NCBI GenBank assembly: GCA_902475785.1
Contig: CABSAN010000031.1
Coordinates: forward strand, 1 to 25,870
DNA length: 25,870 bases
Direction of reading: 5' to 3'
Origin: an uncultured Collinsella sp.
GTDB taxonomy: Bacteria; Actinomycetota; Coriobacteriia; Coriobacteriales; Coriobacteriaceae
Below are positions 14,596 to 21,626 of the stretch, one piece after another (positions within the stretch are counted from its first letter, which is position 1; the number at the start of each line of letters is the position of its first letter). The position numbers and the translations under genes were made by a program. The notes beneath the pieces were generated by a model. It searched no databases. It was not told the DNA's origin and worked only from the letters and a program-made list of their open reading frames with translations.

Positions 14596-15494
14596 GGGGT
14601 TTGGCGGGGCTTTCTGTCGCGACGGCGTGTGGGGCAGAACCTCGTGTGCCGCGGATGCCGCCGGCGGAGCTGGCGCGCCAGACGCTCGAATCGATGGCGG
14701 AGAAGCTGCCGCGCGAGTTGGCGGAAAACGACCTGCTGACAAAGATTGCCCGCTCGTGGGCGTCGCTGATCCCCGCAGATCGCCTTGGGTTTGCTATTGA
14801 GGATAACGCGGCTCGTCTGGCATTTCTGCTGCTGTCGAGCGGTATCTGCAGCGTTTTGCTGGCCGTTGCGTCGTTGTCGCCCGTCGGCTTTGTCTTGGGG
14901 CTGGTGGCGCCGTTTGGCGTGGGTGCCGCGCGTGACACCTTCGATCGCCGACGCGAACAGCATGATGTAGAAGAGGCCATGCCCGAGGCATTCACAGCGT
15001 TATCCATGTCGCTTGCCTCGGGGCATTCGCTGGCACAGGGCATGCGCTTTGTGGGTGCCCATGCGCAAGAGCCGGTGCATACCGAGTTTTTGCGGGTGGC
15101 GGCGGCAATCGATTGCGGTATCTCGGCGACCGACGCACTCGATGACCTACTCGTTCGCATCGATGCCCCCGGCCTTTCGCTTGTCACCTTGGCGCTCAAA
15201 GTATCGCAGCGTACCGGGGCTCCGCTTGCCGGCTTGCTGTCCGAGGCGTCGAGCATGGTGGGTGAGCGCATTGAGCTCAAACGCCGTCTGGACGTTAAGA
15301 CGTCACAGGCGCGTATGTCGGCACACATGGTCGCAGCGATGCCGGCGGGCATGTGCGCGGTACTGGCTTTGCTTTCGGCAGACTTTCGCCGCGGTCTTGC
15401 GACGCCGGCTGGTGCGGGCGCCGTGGTGCTGGGGCTTGCCCTCAACGTCGTTGCCCTGGTAGTTATCCGGCGCATTATGCGGGTGGAGTTATGA
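14568..15494 (+). CDS. tadB: Tad pilus inner-membrane platform protein TadB
   Basis: This 308-residue membrane protein of the type II secretion F (GspF) family starts at ATG 14568, with GAGGAGG seven bases upstream and inside the end of cpaF. It has an N-terminal helix (MPLVVGGLAGLSVATACG), a helix pair near 85-125 (LAFLLLSSGICSVLLAVASL and VGFVLGLVAPFGV), the cytoplasmic T2SSF domain (about 130-260, EAMPEAFTALSMSLASGHSL) and C-terminal helices. TadB pairs with TadC to form the platform on which CpaF acts. It overlaps tadC by four bases. Confidence 0.9.
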   Translation: MEIAMPLVVGGLAGLSVATACGAEPRVPRMPPAELARQTLESMAEKLPRELAENDLLTKIARSWASLIPADRLGFAIEDNAARLAFLLLSSGICSVLLAVASLSPVGFVLGLVAPFGVGAARDTFDRRREQHDVEEAMPEAFTALSMSLASGHSLAQGMRFVGAHAQEPVHTEFLRVAAAIDCGISATDALDDLLVRIDAPGLSLVTLALKVSQRTGAPLAGLLSEASSMVGERIELKRRLDVKTSQARMSAHMVAAMPAGMCAVLALLSADFRRGLATPAGAGAVVLGLALNVVALVVIRRIMRVEL

Positions 15495-16132
15495 GCGCCC
15501 TGGTTGGGGTCGCGGCCTGTCTGTGTGCCCTGAGTGTATTTGCCGCGACAGGTTTGGAGCGTGCGGATGCTCGCAAGATTGCAGAGACGTGCAAGCGTGA
15601 GACGGTACTGGTCATTGCTGCGGGCTGCTCGGTGATTGATGCCCTGACCGCGCGAATGAAGGGCGCGATTGGGGCGGGCGGCCCGGCGCGGGTGTCGCTC
15701 GGTGAGGTGTCCGAGATGATCGACGTGGTGCGCCTGGGGCTTTCTGCCGGCCTTTCGTTTGACGCGGCGCTCGAGATTTTCTGCGCCAATCGTCGGTCGG
15801 TGCTGGCCGTCCGTCTTGAACGAGCCTGCATGGCGTGGCAGGTGGGCGTGGGGACGCGCGAGGCCGAGCTGTTGGCTGCCGCGCGTGATTTGGACGTGAG
15901 GGCGCTCGAGACCTTTGCCATCACGGTGGGGCAGGCGCTTGCCCTGGGCGCTCCGCTGGCCGAGACGCTGGCTGCTCAAAGTCGCGAGATCCGTGCGGCC
16001 CATCGCGCCGCAGTCGAGCGCGAGATCGAGCGTGCACCGGTCAAGTTGCTGATTCCCACCGGCACGCTCATCTTGCCGGCGTTGCTTCTGTCCATATTGG
16101 GCCCGCTGCTGGGAGCAGGCGGGATGATGTAG
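15491..16132 (+). CDS. tadC: Tad pilus inner-membrane platform protein TadC
   Basis: This 213-residue protein starts at ATG 15491, overlapping the tadB stop as ATGA. The ribosome site is poor (GGAG only two bases away), so translation probably depends on tadB. It has an N-terminal helix (ALVGVAACLCALSVFAATG), a T2SSF-like domain (about 70-180, EMIDVVRLGLSAGLSFDAAL) and a last helix (LILPALLLSILGPLLG). It is shorter than many TadC proteins, since the N-terminal part has one helix instead of two or three. Position after tadB and before flp is standard for Tad operons. Confidence 0.86.
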   Translation: MSALVGVAACLCALSVFAATGLERADARKIAETCKRETVLVIAAGCSVIDALTARMKGAIGAGGPARVSLGEVSEMIDVVRLGLSAGLSFDAALEIFCANRRSVLAVRLERACMAWQVGVGTREAELLAAARDLDVRALETFAITVGQALALGAPLAETLAAQSREIRAAHRAAVEREIERAPVKLLIPTGTLILPALLLSILGPLLGAGGMM

Positions 16133-16142
16133 GGAGGAATAC

Positions 16143-16376
16143 ATGAACACGATGACCGACATTGCCGGCAAGGCTTGGAGCTGGGCTTTTTGCCGGGCAA
16201 TCCGCGCTCGCCAGCGTGCCAAGGCGCTGTTGCGGGAGGAGAGCGCGCAGGGCACTACCGAATACGCCATCTTGGTCGGCGTGCTCGTAGTGATCGCGAT
16301 TATCGCCATCGTCGCGTTTAAGAGCAAAGTCGAAGAACTATGGAACGCGATCAAAGACGGCATCAACAGCCTGTAG
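16143..16376 (+). CDS. flp: Flp-type major pilin precursor
   Basis: This 77-residue prepilin starts at ATG 16143, with AGGGAGGA upstream and ten bases after tadC. A basic leader is followed by EESA-QGTTEY and a hydrophobic helix (AILVGVLVVIAIIAIVAF). If cleavage falls after Ala35, Glu lies at +5 and Tyr at +6, as in type IV/Flp pilins; the -1 residue is Ala rather than the more usual Gly. The leader is long (35 residues). The mature pilin would be about 42 residues, typical for Flp. It is the likely structural subunit of the pilus. Confidence 0.88.
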   Translation: MNTMTDIAGKAWSWAFCRAIRARQRAKALLREESAQGTTEYAILVGVLVVIAIIAIVAFKSKVEELWNAIKDGINSL

Positions 16377-16903
16377 GAGGCAGGCGGCCTGTTGGTTCGC
16401 CGCTGGTGCTCGTTTGTTTGCTCGCAGCAATAGCGGTGACGCTTTGGGGGCTGGGTGTTGCGCGGCAGCAGCGTCCAGGCGCTGCTGCCGATTTGGGATC
16501 GGGCTCGGCGGCGGTGTCACAAGCGGAAGGCGCGCGAGATATGGGCGGTCGGAATGCCGCCGTCACGGCTCAGACCTTTTTACAGGCACTCGACGAGCGG
16601 GCTGCCAGCGCGACGGAGCCGTCTGCAGGCAACGCGATCGCGGTTCGGCTCGCATGGTTCGAGGACCGGCCGATGACCGAGGCAGCGGCAGACCTGTTGC
16701 GCGCCTACCGCGAGGTGCCCACGGCCCAGCTCGCCCTGAGCGGCTATCTCGATATTAAGGGCAACGTATGGGGCGCCATCGTGCGCGATGGGCGAGGTTG
16801 GGTCGACATGGTGACGGTTGCCGCGGATGCCGGCGATGCCTCGTGCCGCCTGCGTGCCGTGCGTCTGGTTCCGAAAACAACGGAGTCAAAGGAGGGGTCG
16901 TGA
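16340..16903 (+). CDS. Unrecognised membrane-anchored protein of the Tad operon
   Basis: I do not recognise this 187-residue protein. Its N-terminus is Arg/Gln-rich (MERDQRRHQQ) and precedes one hydrophobic helix (about 22-42, LVLVCLLAAIAVTLWGLGVA), giving a signal-anchor with the body outside. A Gly/Ala/Ser-rich linker and a ~110-residue soluble domain (TAQTFLQALDERA to RAVRLVPKTTE) follow. ATG 16340 has only a weak ribosome site and lies 37 bases inside flp; GTG 16406 is an alternative but is far from the GGAGG at 16376-16380. The place between two pilin genes suggests a pilus-associated or minor structural role, which is an inference only. The stop is one base before the next start. Confidence 0.6.
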   Translation: MERDQRRHQQPVGGRRPVGSPLVLVCLLAAIAVTLWGLGVARQQRPGAAADLGSGSAAVSQAEGARDMGGRNAAVTAQTFLQALDERAASATEPSAGNAIAVRLAWFEDRPMTEAAADLLRAYREVPTAQLALSGYLDIKGNVWGAIVRDGRGWVDMVTVAADAGDASCRLRAVRLVPKTTESKEGS

Positions 16904-16904
16904 A

Positions 16905-17123
16905 ATGCATGATGTCCTGCGTGAGGAATCTGCTCAGTCGACCGTCGAATACGCCATCGTCACCGTGGCGCTGTTGTCGATTGTGCTGGCGATTGCGGGG
17001 CTTTGGCGCGCTGGCACCGATGGGCGCTTGGCGGCACTGGTCGAGCGGGCGGCGTCTCATGGCGTCGCCCCATCGTCGGTTATCGATGCCGCGACGGGTG
17101 CCAAGGACATCGCTCTGTATTGA
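16905..17123 (+). CDS. Second Flp-like pilin (minor pilin)
   Basis: This 72-residue protein starts at ATG 16905, with GGAGGGG seven bases upstream. It has a short leader (MHDVLREESA) and then QSTVEYAIVTVALLSIVLAIAGLW, so cleavage after Ala10 puts Glu at +5 and Tyr at +6, exactly as in the first pilin. A 40-residue tail follows the helix, longer than in the major pilin (GTDGRLAALVERAASHG and onward). It may be a minor or tip subunit, or an alternative major pilin. The end overlaps the next reading frame by 38 bases. Confidence 0.75.
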   Translation: MHDVLREESAQSTVEYAIVTVALLSIVLAIAGLWRAGTDGRLAALVERAASHGVAPSSVIDAATGAKDIALY

Positions 17124-17598
17124 TATCGCGTGCGAGGATCGGGCGCAGTCTACGGTCGAGGCCGCCTTTTTGCTGCCGACGTTTTTGACGCTTATCTTGC
17201 TCGCGTTGCAGCCGGTATGCCTGCTCTATACGCGTGCGGTCATGGAGTCTGCCGCCGCCGAGACCGCGCGGCTTATGACCACGACGACGGTGGAGGACGA
17301 CGATGACCTTAAGGAGTTCACTCGCCGCAGACTTGCCGCGGTGCCCAACGTCTCGATTTTTCATGCCGGCGGGCCGCTGTCGTGGGATATCGAGTTGGGG
17401 CGGGCCGGTGCCGGCGGCGTTTCGTCCGTGTCTGTTGCCGGCGAGGTTAAGCCGCTGCCCGTGATCGGTGCATTTGTGCAGGCCATGGGCAGTGCGGGTG
17501 AGGGCGGCTATGTCGAGCTCAAGGTCGACGTCTCGTATCGATCGCGTCCCGAATGGCTGGAGGGAGATTATGATTCATGGATTGCTGCATGGGATTAG
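17086..17598 (+). CDS. tadE: TadE-like pseudopilin
   Basis: The 170-residue frame has the TadE pattern: short leader, CEDRA-QSTVEAAFLLP, one helix (TFLTLILLALQPVCLLYTRAVM), then AAAETARLM and an exported ~110-residue domain. Glu at +5 after a predicted Ala20 cleavage matches the other pilin-like proteins of the operon. The start is uncertain. ATG 17086 gives a natural leader but has no good ribosome site; GTG 17098 is possible. Translation is probably coupled to the overlapping pilin gene. TadE proteins are minor pseudopilins needed for pilus assembly. Confidence 0.75.
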   Translation: MPRRVPRTSLCIDIACEDRAQSTVEAAFLLPTFLTLILLALQPVCLLYTRAVMESAAAETARLMTTTTVEDDDDLKEFTRRRLAAVPNVSIFHAGGPLSWDIELGRAGAGGVSSVSVAGEVKPLPVIGAFVQAMGSAGEGGYVELKVDVSYRSRPEWLEGDYDSWIAAWD

Positions 17599-19735
17599 GC
17601 GCTGCCTGCTGCGGGTGACGCAAGGGTTTGCGGCCCACCGTCGACCAGGCGCTCGCCGCAAGCGGGGCGGCTTTATGGGCCGTGCCGGTATCGACTTGTT
17701 TATCGAAGACGGTGCCTATACCACGCTCTCCTCTGCGGTTGTCATTCTGGTGGTGCTTACGCTGCTGTTTTCGTTGACCGCGGCGATATGGAGCATGTCG
17801 CGTGCCGGAGATACCCAGGTGGCGGCCGATAGCGGTGCCCTGGCGGGCGCCAACGTGGTGTCGTCCTATCACACAGCCGCCACGGTGGTCGATGCGAGCA
17901 TTTTGAGTTTGGGCCTGGCGGGGTTTGCCACGATCGGCACCGGCTTGGTTGCCATTCTCATTCCGGGCGCCGAGGTTGTCGGCAGCGATATCATCGATAC
18001 GGGAACCCAGATCATTAAAACGCGTAACAAGTTCGCTAAAAGCGCGGCAAAGGGCCTGCAAAAGATCGAGACCGCTTTGCCGTACTTGGTTGCCGCGCGC
18101 GCAATGCAGGCAGTATCGGCGCAGGATACCGACGGCGTAACCTATACCGGTACGGCGCTTGCCGTGCCCAGGACGTCCGAGTCGGATTTTGTTGCGCTCG
18201 AAGGATCCGAAATCTCGACCGACGCCATTAAGGATGCGTCGGAAGATCTGGAGCGCGCGGCCGAGGAGCTACAAAAAGCATCGGAGGAGACGGCGAAGGC
18301 CAAAGAGCGTGCCTGGCTAGCGGATTGCGGTGGATCGGATAAAGGTTCGGTCGGCAGCTGTTCGTGTATGTGGGAGCGCGCAAAAAGCCTAACGGATCTC
18401 TCCGGTGTTCAAAATCCGCATTACGCTTCGAGCGTTACGTGGGAACCGCAAGTGGCGCTCGATCGTGCGAAGGCCTACTACCATCGGCGTCTGGCAAACG
18501 AGAAGCCCCAAGGCTCGAGTATCGAGATGAAGGCAGAGTCTGCGGCGCGTAAGGCGTTTTATACCTATGCGAGCGCGGAGGTCGATCGGGCATATATAAC
18601 CGAGAACGGAGACAGGGTTTCCTCCTATATTCCGCTGCTGCCGCGCAACTCTGATGAGGTTCGGGCGACGGAACTCTATACCGATGCGGTGTGGCCGACT
18701 AGCGTGAACGATGACAAGGCGTATCTGCATTACGGGACGACCTGCCCTAACTATAAGAAAGGAACGCCGAGCGGATTTGCTTCGGTTGCCGATTACGATG
18801 GACAGGATAAATGCAGCAAATGCCATTTTGGCGTTTCGTCGCTTGGTGCTGTTGCGGCGCCTTCAACCTCTATCGAAAACGGCTTCGAGTATCACTTTGA
18901 CAAGTTTAAAGACGCCCTGGAGGACTACGTCGACTGTCGCAACAAGGAACTCGAACTCGAGCGTCAGACCGAGGACGAAGCCGACCGTGCGGGCAATGCG
19001 TTCGATACCGCCATCAAAGAACTTTCCGGTGAGCGCCCGCGCATCGCGCCGCCCGGTCGCAATGGCGTGGTTGCCTTTGCGGTCTCGGGCGCCATCTCCA
19101 GTCCCGACGAGCTCAACTCTTCGTTTAACACGGCAGTTGAGCTTGGCAATCGCGGTGCTATCTCTGCCGCGGTGCTCGCGCCCGATGATGCGACGGCACA
19201 GAATAACGTTCTCTCGCGGTTTTTCTCGACGCTGGAGGAGCGTTCGGGCGGCGTTGCCGGCGTGCTCGACGGCGTTATGGATGTTTGGGGCCGCCTGCTT
19301 GTGGGGTACGGAGACATCCAGGGTGCGGCCGACGAGCTTATGGGAGAGCTGATCGGTGGCTTGGGAGGGAGTAGCGGCGCGTTGGGCTCCATCGCGTCCT
19401 GGCTCGGTGACACCGTCTCGTCCTCCGTGGCGGCGCTGGGACTCGAACCGTGCGATTTGCGTCTGCGAAAACCGGTGCTGACCGATACCGCCAATGTCAT
19501 CAAAAGTCCGGGGTCCGATATCGCGGGCATCTCCAAAGCTCAAGATACCCTGCGAAAAATCCCCTTGGGCGTGACTGACCCCAAGGCACTTTGCGAGGCC
19601 TTGGAATATCACGTCGAGCGCACCATCAGCGGCGCGGTGTTCACGCTTGCGGAGATTCCGCTGCCCGGCGGCGGCTCCATCCCGCTCACTGTCGATGTTG
19701 CCACGCTGGTGGGAGCTTTTGGCGGTGGGTCGTAA
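17570..19735 (+). CDS. Large TadG-like exported protein with cysteine clusters
   Basis: The product has 721 residues from ATG 17570, with GGAGGG five bases upstream and inside tadE. After a basic N-terminus (RRPGARRKRGG) comes a helix (SSAVVILVVLTLLFSLTAAIW) and QVAADSGALAGANVV, the segment typical of TadG/Flp-associated proteins. A second hydrophobic stretch (SLGLAGFATIGTGLVAILIPG) follows. Coiled-coil-like Glu/Ala/Lys-rich helices lie near 215-250. Cys residues occur at 253, 264, 266, 392, 415 and 418, the last pair in CSKCH. The rest (about 440-721) is a Gly/Ala/Ser-rich exported region with amphipathic stretches. The family seems specific to this lineage. Cysteines may bind zinc or form disulfides; CxxCH formally matches a haem c site. 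The function is unknown beyond a pilus connection. Confidence 0.68.
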   Translation: MIHGLLHGIRRCLLRVTQGFAAHRRPGARRKRGGFMGRAGIDLFIEDGAYTTLSSAVVILVVLTLLFSLTAAIWSMSRAGDTQVAADSGALAGANVVSSYHTAATVVDASILSLGLAGFATIGTGLVAILIPGAEVVGSDIIDTGTQIIKTRNKFAKSAAKGLQKIETALPYLVAARAMQAVSAQDTDGVTYTGTALAVPRTSESDFVALEGSEISTDAIKDASEDLERAAEELQKASEETAKAKERAWLADCGGSDKGSVGSCSCMWERAKSLTDLSGVQNPHYASSVTWEPQVALDRAKAYYHRRLANEKPQGSSIEMKAESAARKAFYTYASAEVDRAYITENGDRVSSYIPLLPRNSDEVRATELYTDAVWPTSVNDDKAYLHYGTTCPNYKKGTPSGFASVADYDGQDKCSKCHFGVSSLGAVAAPSTSIENGFEYHFDKFKDALEDYVDCRNKELELERQTEDEADRAGNAFDTAIKELSGERPRIAPPGRNGVVAFAVSGAISSPDELNSSFNTAVELGNRGAISAAVLAPDDATAQNNVLSRFFSTLEERSGGVAGVLDGVMDVWGRLLVGYGDIQGAADELMGELIGGLGGSSGALGSIASWLGDTVSSSVAALGLEPCDLRLRKPVLTDTANVIKSPGSDIAGISKAQDTLRKIPLGVTDPKALCEALEYHVERTISGAVFTLAEIPLPGGGSIPLTVDVATLVGAFGGGS

Positions 19736-20211
19736 TGGGCATTCACACGGGCTTGCGCGAGGAGCGTGCCCAGGCGACGGTCGAGATGGCCGTGGTCACG
19801 CCTGTCCTGCTCGTGCTGGCTCTCGTCGCGTACAACGTTATGATCTTTGCCGGCGCGGTCGCGCGCTTCGACCGCGTGGTGCCCGACATCGTGCTGGCGC
19901 ACGCTGTGGCGCCGGGCGGGGAGGGTGACGAGAGCTCCGTTGACGCTTCCGCGACCGTTCAAACTCAGATTCAGGATGCCATGGAGGGATATGACCTACA
20001 GGTCGAGGTCTCGAGCGAGCAAGGCACGGCGTCATCGGATGGCGGCCTGCTCTCTCTTTCTGGCACGTTTAGGACCTATACCTGCACCATGCACTACGAG
20101 CCGTGGCCGAGTTCGCTGAGCATCGCCGGCGTTTCCTTGGGGGCGCCGGCCGTGCTCACGCATGAACGTGCGGTGACGGTCGATCCATGGCGTCCGGGGG
20201 TGGTCATGTGA
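19735..20211 (+). CDS. TadE/TadF-like pseudopilin
   Basis: The 158-residue product starts at ATG 19735, overlapping the previous stop (TAATG). The leader MGIHTGLREERA is followed by QATVEMAVVTPVLLVLALVAYNVM, so cleavage after Ala12 puts Glu at +5 with VTP in the helix, as in TadE/TadF. The exported part (about 40-158) has two possible disulfide partners or none, since only one Cys is seen (in YTCTMHYEP). It is the fourth protein of the operon with the same processing motif. It probably acts as a minor pseudopilin; TadE and TadF cannot be told apart here. Confidence 0.7.
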   Translation: MGIHTGLREERAQATVEMAVVTPVLLVLALVAYNVMIFAGAVARFDRVVPDIVLAHAVAPGGEGDESSVDASATVQTQIQDAMEGYDLQVEVSSEQGTASSDGGLLSLSGTFRTYTCTMHYEPWPSSLSIAGVSLGAPAVLTHERAVTVDPWRPGVVM

Positions 20212-20567
20212 CCGCGGTCTCGTCCTATATCGCCTACGCGCGGGCGCTCAACAGGTTGGGCTGGACGCCGGCCGAGTTTGTGGTGGCGGAGTCGTTTACC
20301 GTGCGTCTGCGCGGCATGCTGGGACGGCGGCCGATTGCTGCCAGCGGACTGCCGCTTGTCATGGCGTTTTCGCGCTGTTCCTCGGTTCACACCTGCTTTA
20401 TGGCCTATCCCATCGACATCGCCTTTATCGACCGTAGCGGCAACATCCTCGCGTGCTACGAAAACGTACGTCCCTGGCGTATGTGTTCCTGTCCCGGCGC
20501 CTGGGCAGCACTCGAGCGCCCTTCAATTATTGTTTCGCCCCCTGTTCTCCAACGCGTGCCGGCTTAA
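20208..20567 (+). CDS. DUF192 family protein at the end of the Tad operon
   Basis: This 119-residue protein starts at GTG 20208, overlapping the previous stop as ATGTGA, with GGGGGTGG four bases upstream; ATG 20187 would add seven residues. The motifs fit DUF192: RGMLGRRP, a VHTCFMAYPIDIAFID core, then SGNILACYENVRPWR and a closing ALE. DUF192 proteins form a small beta barrel of unknown biochemical role and are often exported in other bacteria; no signal peptide is seen here. The overlapping start makes it the last member of the Tad operon, which suggests a pilus-linked or regulatory role. That link is inferred from position only. Confidence 0.72.
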   Translation: MTAVSSYIAYARALNRLGWTPAEFVVAESFTVRLRGMLGRRPIAASGLPLVMAFSRCSSVHTCFMAYPIDIAFIDRSGNILACYENVRPWRMCSCPGAWAALERPSIIVSPPVLQRVPA

Positions 20568-20570
20568 GAA

Positions 20571-20602
20571 TTGGCGACAGAGGAATTTCGTCATACGAAA
20601 TT
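20571..20602 (+). promoter_or_regulatory. Palindromic operator and promoter of the toxin-antitoxin pair
   Basis: AATTTCGT-CAT-ACGAAATT (20584-20602) is a perfect palindrome with 8-base arms and a 3-base centre. It overlaps a candidate promoter, TTGGCG (20571-20576), 17 bases, TACGAA (20594-20599). The ribosome site lies ten bases further on. This is the usual place for autoregulation by a ribbon-helix-helix antitoxin or its toxin complex. Confidence 0.6.
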
Positions 20603-20625
20603 GGGTAAGATGGGGGAGGAGATGC

Positions 20626-20892
20626 ATGGATGTCGAGATTCATCCCAACGCCAAAAAGCACCTGACGGAAAAGCAGGTGCTTAGCGCTTGGCTTGCGGTT
20701 ACCGAGTGCATTCGTCGCGAGTCGGAAGACGAGCCGCCGAGATGGCTTGCGATTGGATGGCTTCCGGACGGACGGAGTGTGGAGCTCGTTGCGGTCGAAC
20801 TTATTCGTGGATGGCTCATTATTCATGCCTTGTCTCCGGTTCAGAAGAAATTCTGGCAAGAGATCGAGCGAGCTCGGCAAAGGGGTCGATGA
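20626..20892 (+). CDS. Putative toxin of a type II toxin-antitoxin pair
   Basis: This 88-residue protein starts at ATG 20626 (GGGGGAGG upstream). It has a compact alpha/beta pattern: IHPNAKKHLTEKQVLSAW, then PPRWLAIGWLPDGRSVELVAV, then WLIIHALSPVQKKFWQEI. Small proteins with this 'AIG-PDG-VELVA-HA' pattern occur widely in actinobacteria in front of DNA-binding antitoxins and resemble BrnT/RelE-like RNases in size and order. A catalytic set cannot be named with certainty. The gene overlaps the downstream antitoxin by one base. GC content is lower than in the Tad operon, which would fit gain by transfer. Confidence 0.58.
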   Translation: MDVEIHPNAKKHLTEKQVLSAWLAVTECIRRESEDEPPRWLAIGWLPDGRSVELVAVELIRGWLIIHALSPVQKKFWQEIERARQRGR

Positions 20893-21176
20893 TGGGCGAG
20901 ACATATACGACCGCTAGTGGTCAGGTTGTAACGGAAGAAATGATTGACGCGTGGTGTGAGTCGTACGAGCGCGGAGAGTTTCCGGATGGCGAACATACCG
21001 TTGGCGGAATCGTGCATGGACGGCCTCCACTCTCAGGTGAGGGAACGGCAACGCTATCGGTCAAGATTCCTCTGGGAATGAAGGAGGCTATTCGTCGACG
21101 GGCGGCTGCCGAGGGGATGACGCCAAGTGAGTTTGCCCGTGCGGCTCTGAGTGAAAAACTTCTTGCGGCCGGTTGA
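20892..21176 (+). CDS. Ribbon-helix-helix antitoxin
   Basis: The 94-residue product starts at ATG 20892, overlapping the toxin stop (TGATG), with AGGGG six bases upstream; ATG 20889 adds one residue. The C-terminal half is a ribbon-helix-helix fold: TATLSVKIPLGMKEAIRRRAAAEGMTP in pieces, with beta strand TLSVKIP followed by two helices ending SEFARAALSEKLL. The N-terminal half (VTEEMIDAWCESYERGEF) is acidic and probably wraps the toxin. The operon order, toxin first, is like brnTA and higBA. It likely represses its own promoter through the palindrome at 20584-20602. Confidence 0.68.
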   Translation: MGETYTTASGQVVTEEMIDAWCESYERGEFPDGEHTVGGIVHGRPPLSGEGTATLSVKIPLGMKEAIRRRAAAEGMTPSEFARAALSEKLLAAG

Positions 21177-21250
21177 TGCTTCTGACGTGCCGTTCTATAG
21201 GAGCGAGATCGTGGCCGATGTCGCGCTCAAAAACTTTTTAAAATTCTCGG

Positions 21251-21278
21251 TTGACCGGAGCGTGTCCTTGGTTATACT
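21251..21278 (+). promoter_or_regulatory. Promoter of tRNA-Phe
   Basis: TTGACC (21251-21256), 16 bases and TATACT (21273-21278) make the strongest promoter match in the window. Transcription would start near 21285. Confidence 0.75.
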
Positions 21279-21284
21279 AATCAA

Positions 21285-21299
21285 GCCTTGAAACAAGGC
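21285..21299 (+). promoter_or_regulatory. Hairpin at the tRNA precursor 5' end
   Basis: GCCTTG-AAA-CAAGGC is a perfect 6-bp hairpin located at the predicted transcript start, 11 bases before the mature tRNA. It may stabilise the precursor leader that RNase P removes. Confidence 0.4.
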
Positions 21300-21310
21300 A
21301 CACCTCAAAT

Positions 21311-21383
<73 letters not shown>

Positions 21384-21396
21384 CCTTGAATTGACT

Positions 21397-21426
21397 AGGA
21401 CCTCTGCAAAGGGGTCCTTTTCTTTT
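21397..21426 (+). terminator. Terminator of tRNA-Phe (first of two copies)
   Basis: AGGACCTCT pairs with AGGGGTCCT (one T-G pair) around GCAA, followed by TTTTCTTTT. An exact copy sits at 21583-21613, so transcripts that pass the first terminator would meet a second one. Confidence 0.85.
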
Positions 21427-21441
21427 ATGTGGTACCCGCGC

Positions 21442-21558
21442 GGAATCGAACCCCGTGAGGGCGCGGAGCTGAGTAAACGCGTGAGCGTTTGCCAGCGGAG
21501 CTCGCAAGGCGCGGAAGCGCCGCAGCGGTCCGTCCGCGCAGCGCGCGGACGCGATTCC
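21442..21558. other. GC-rich structured insert between the tRNA-end repeats
   Basis: The insert begins with GGAATCGAACCCC (21442-21454), an inverted copy of the tRNA T arm (21360-21372). GGAATCG can close against CGATTCC (21552-21558). Inside are GAGCT/AGCTC (21466-21470 with 21499-21503) holding AAACGC-GTGA-GCGTTT (21475-21490), then GGCGC-GGAA-GCGCC (21508-21521), then the perfect 8-bp GTCCGCGC-AGC-GCGCGGAC (21532-21550). Two loops are GNRA tetraloops, which favours function as RNA. No gene is seen. Confidence 0.55.
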
Positions 21559-21626
21559 CTTCCCCGCCACCTTGAATTGACTAGGACCTCTGCAAAGGGG
21601 TCCTTTTTCTTTTACCGAGGGCTCCT

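Noticed and set aside
14546..16366. 606-codon minus-strand open frame opposite tadB, tadC and flp
   Set aside because: Arg/Ser/Pro/Ala-rich shadow of three clear Tad genes, with no domain and no supporting start context.
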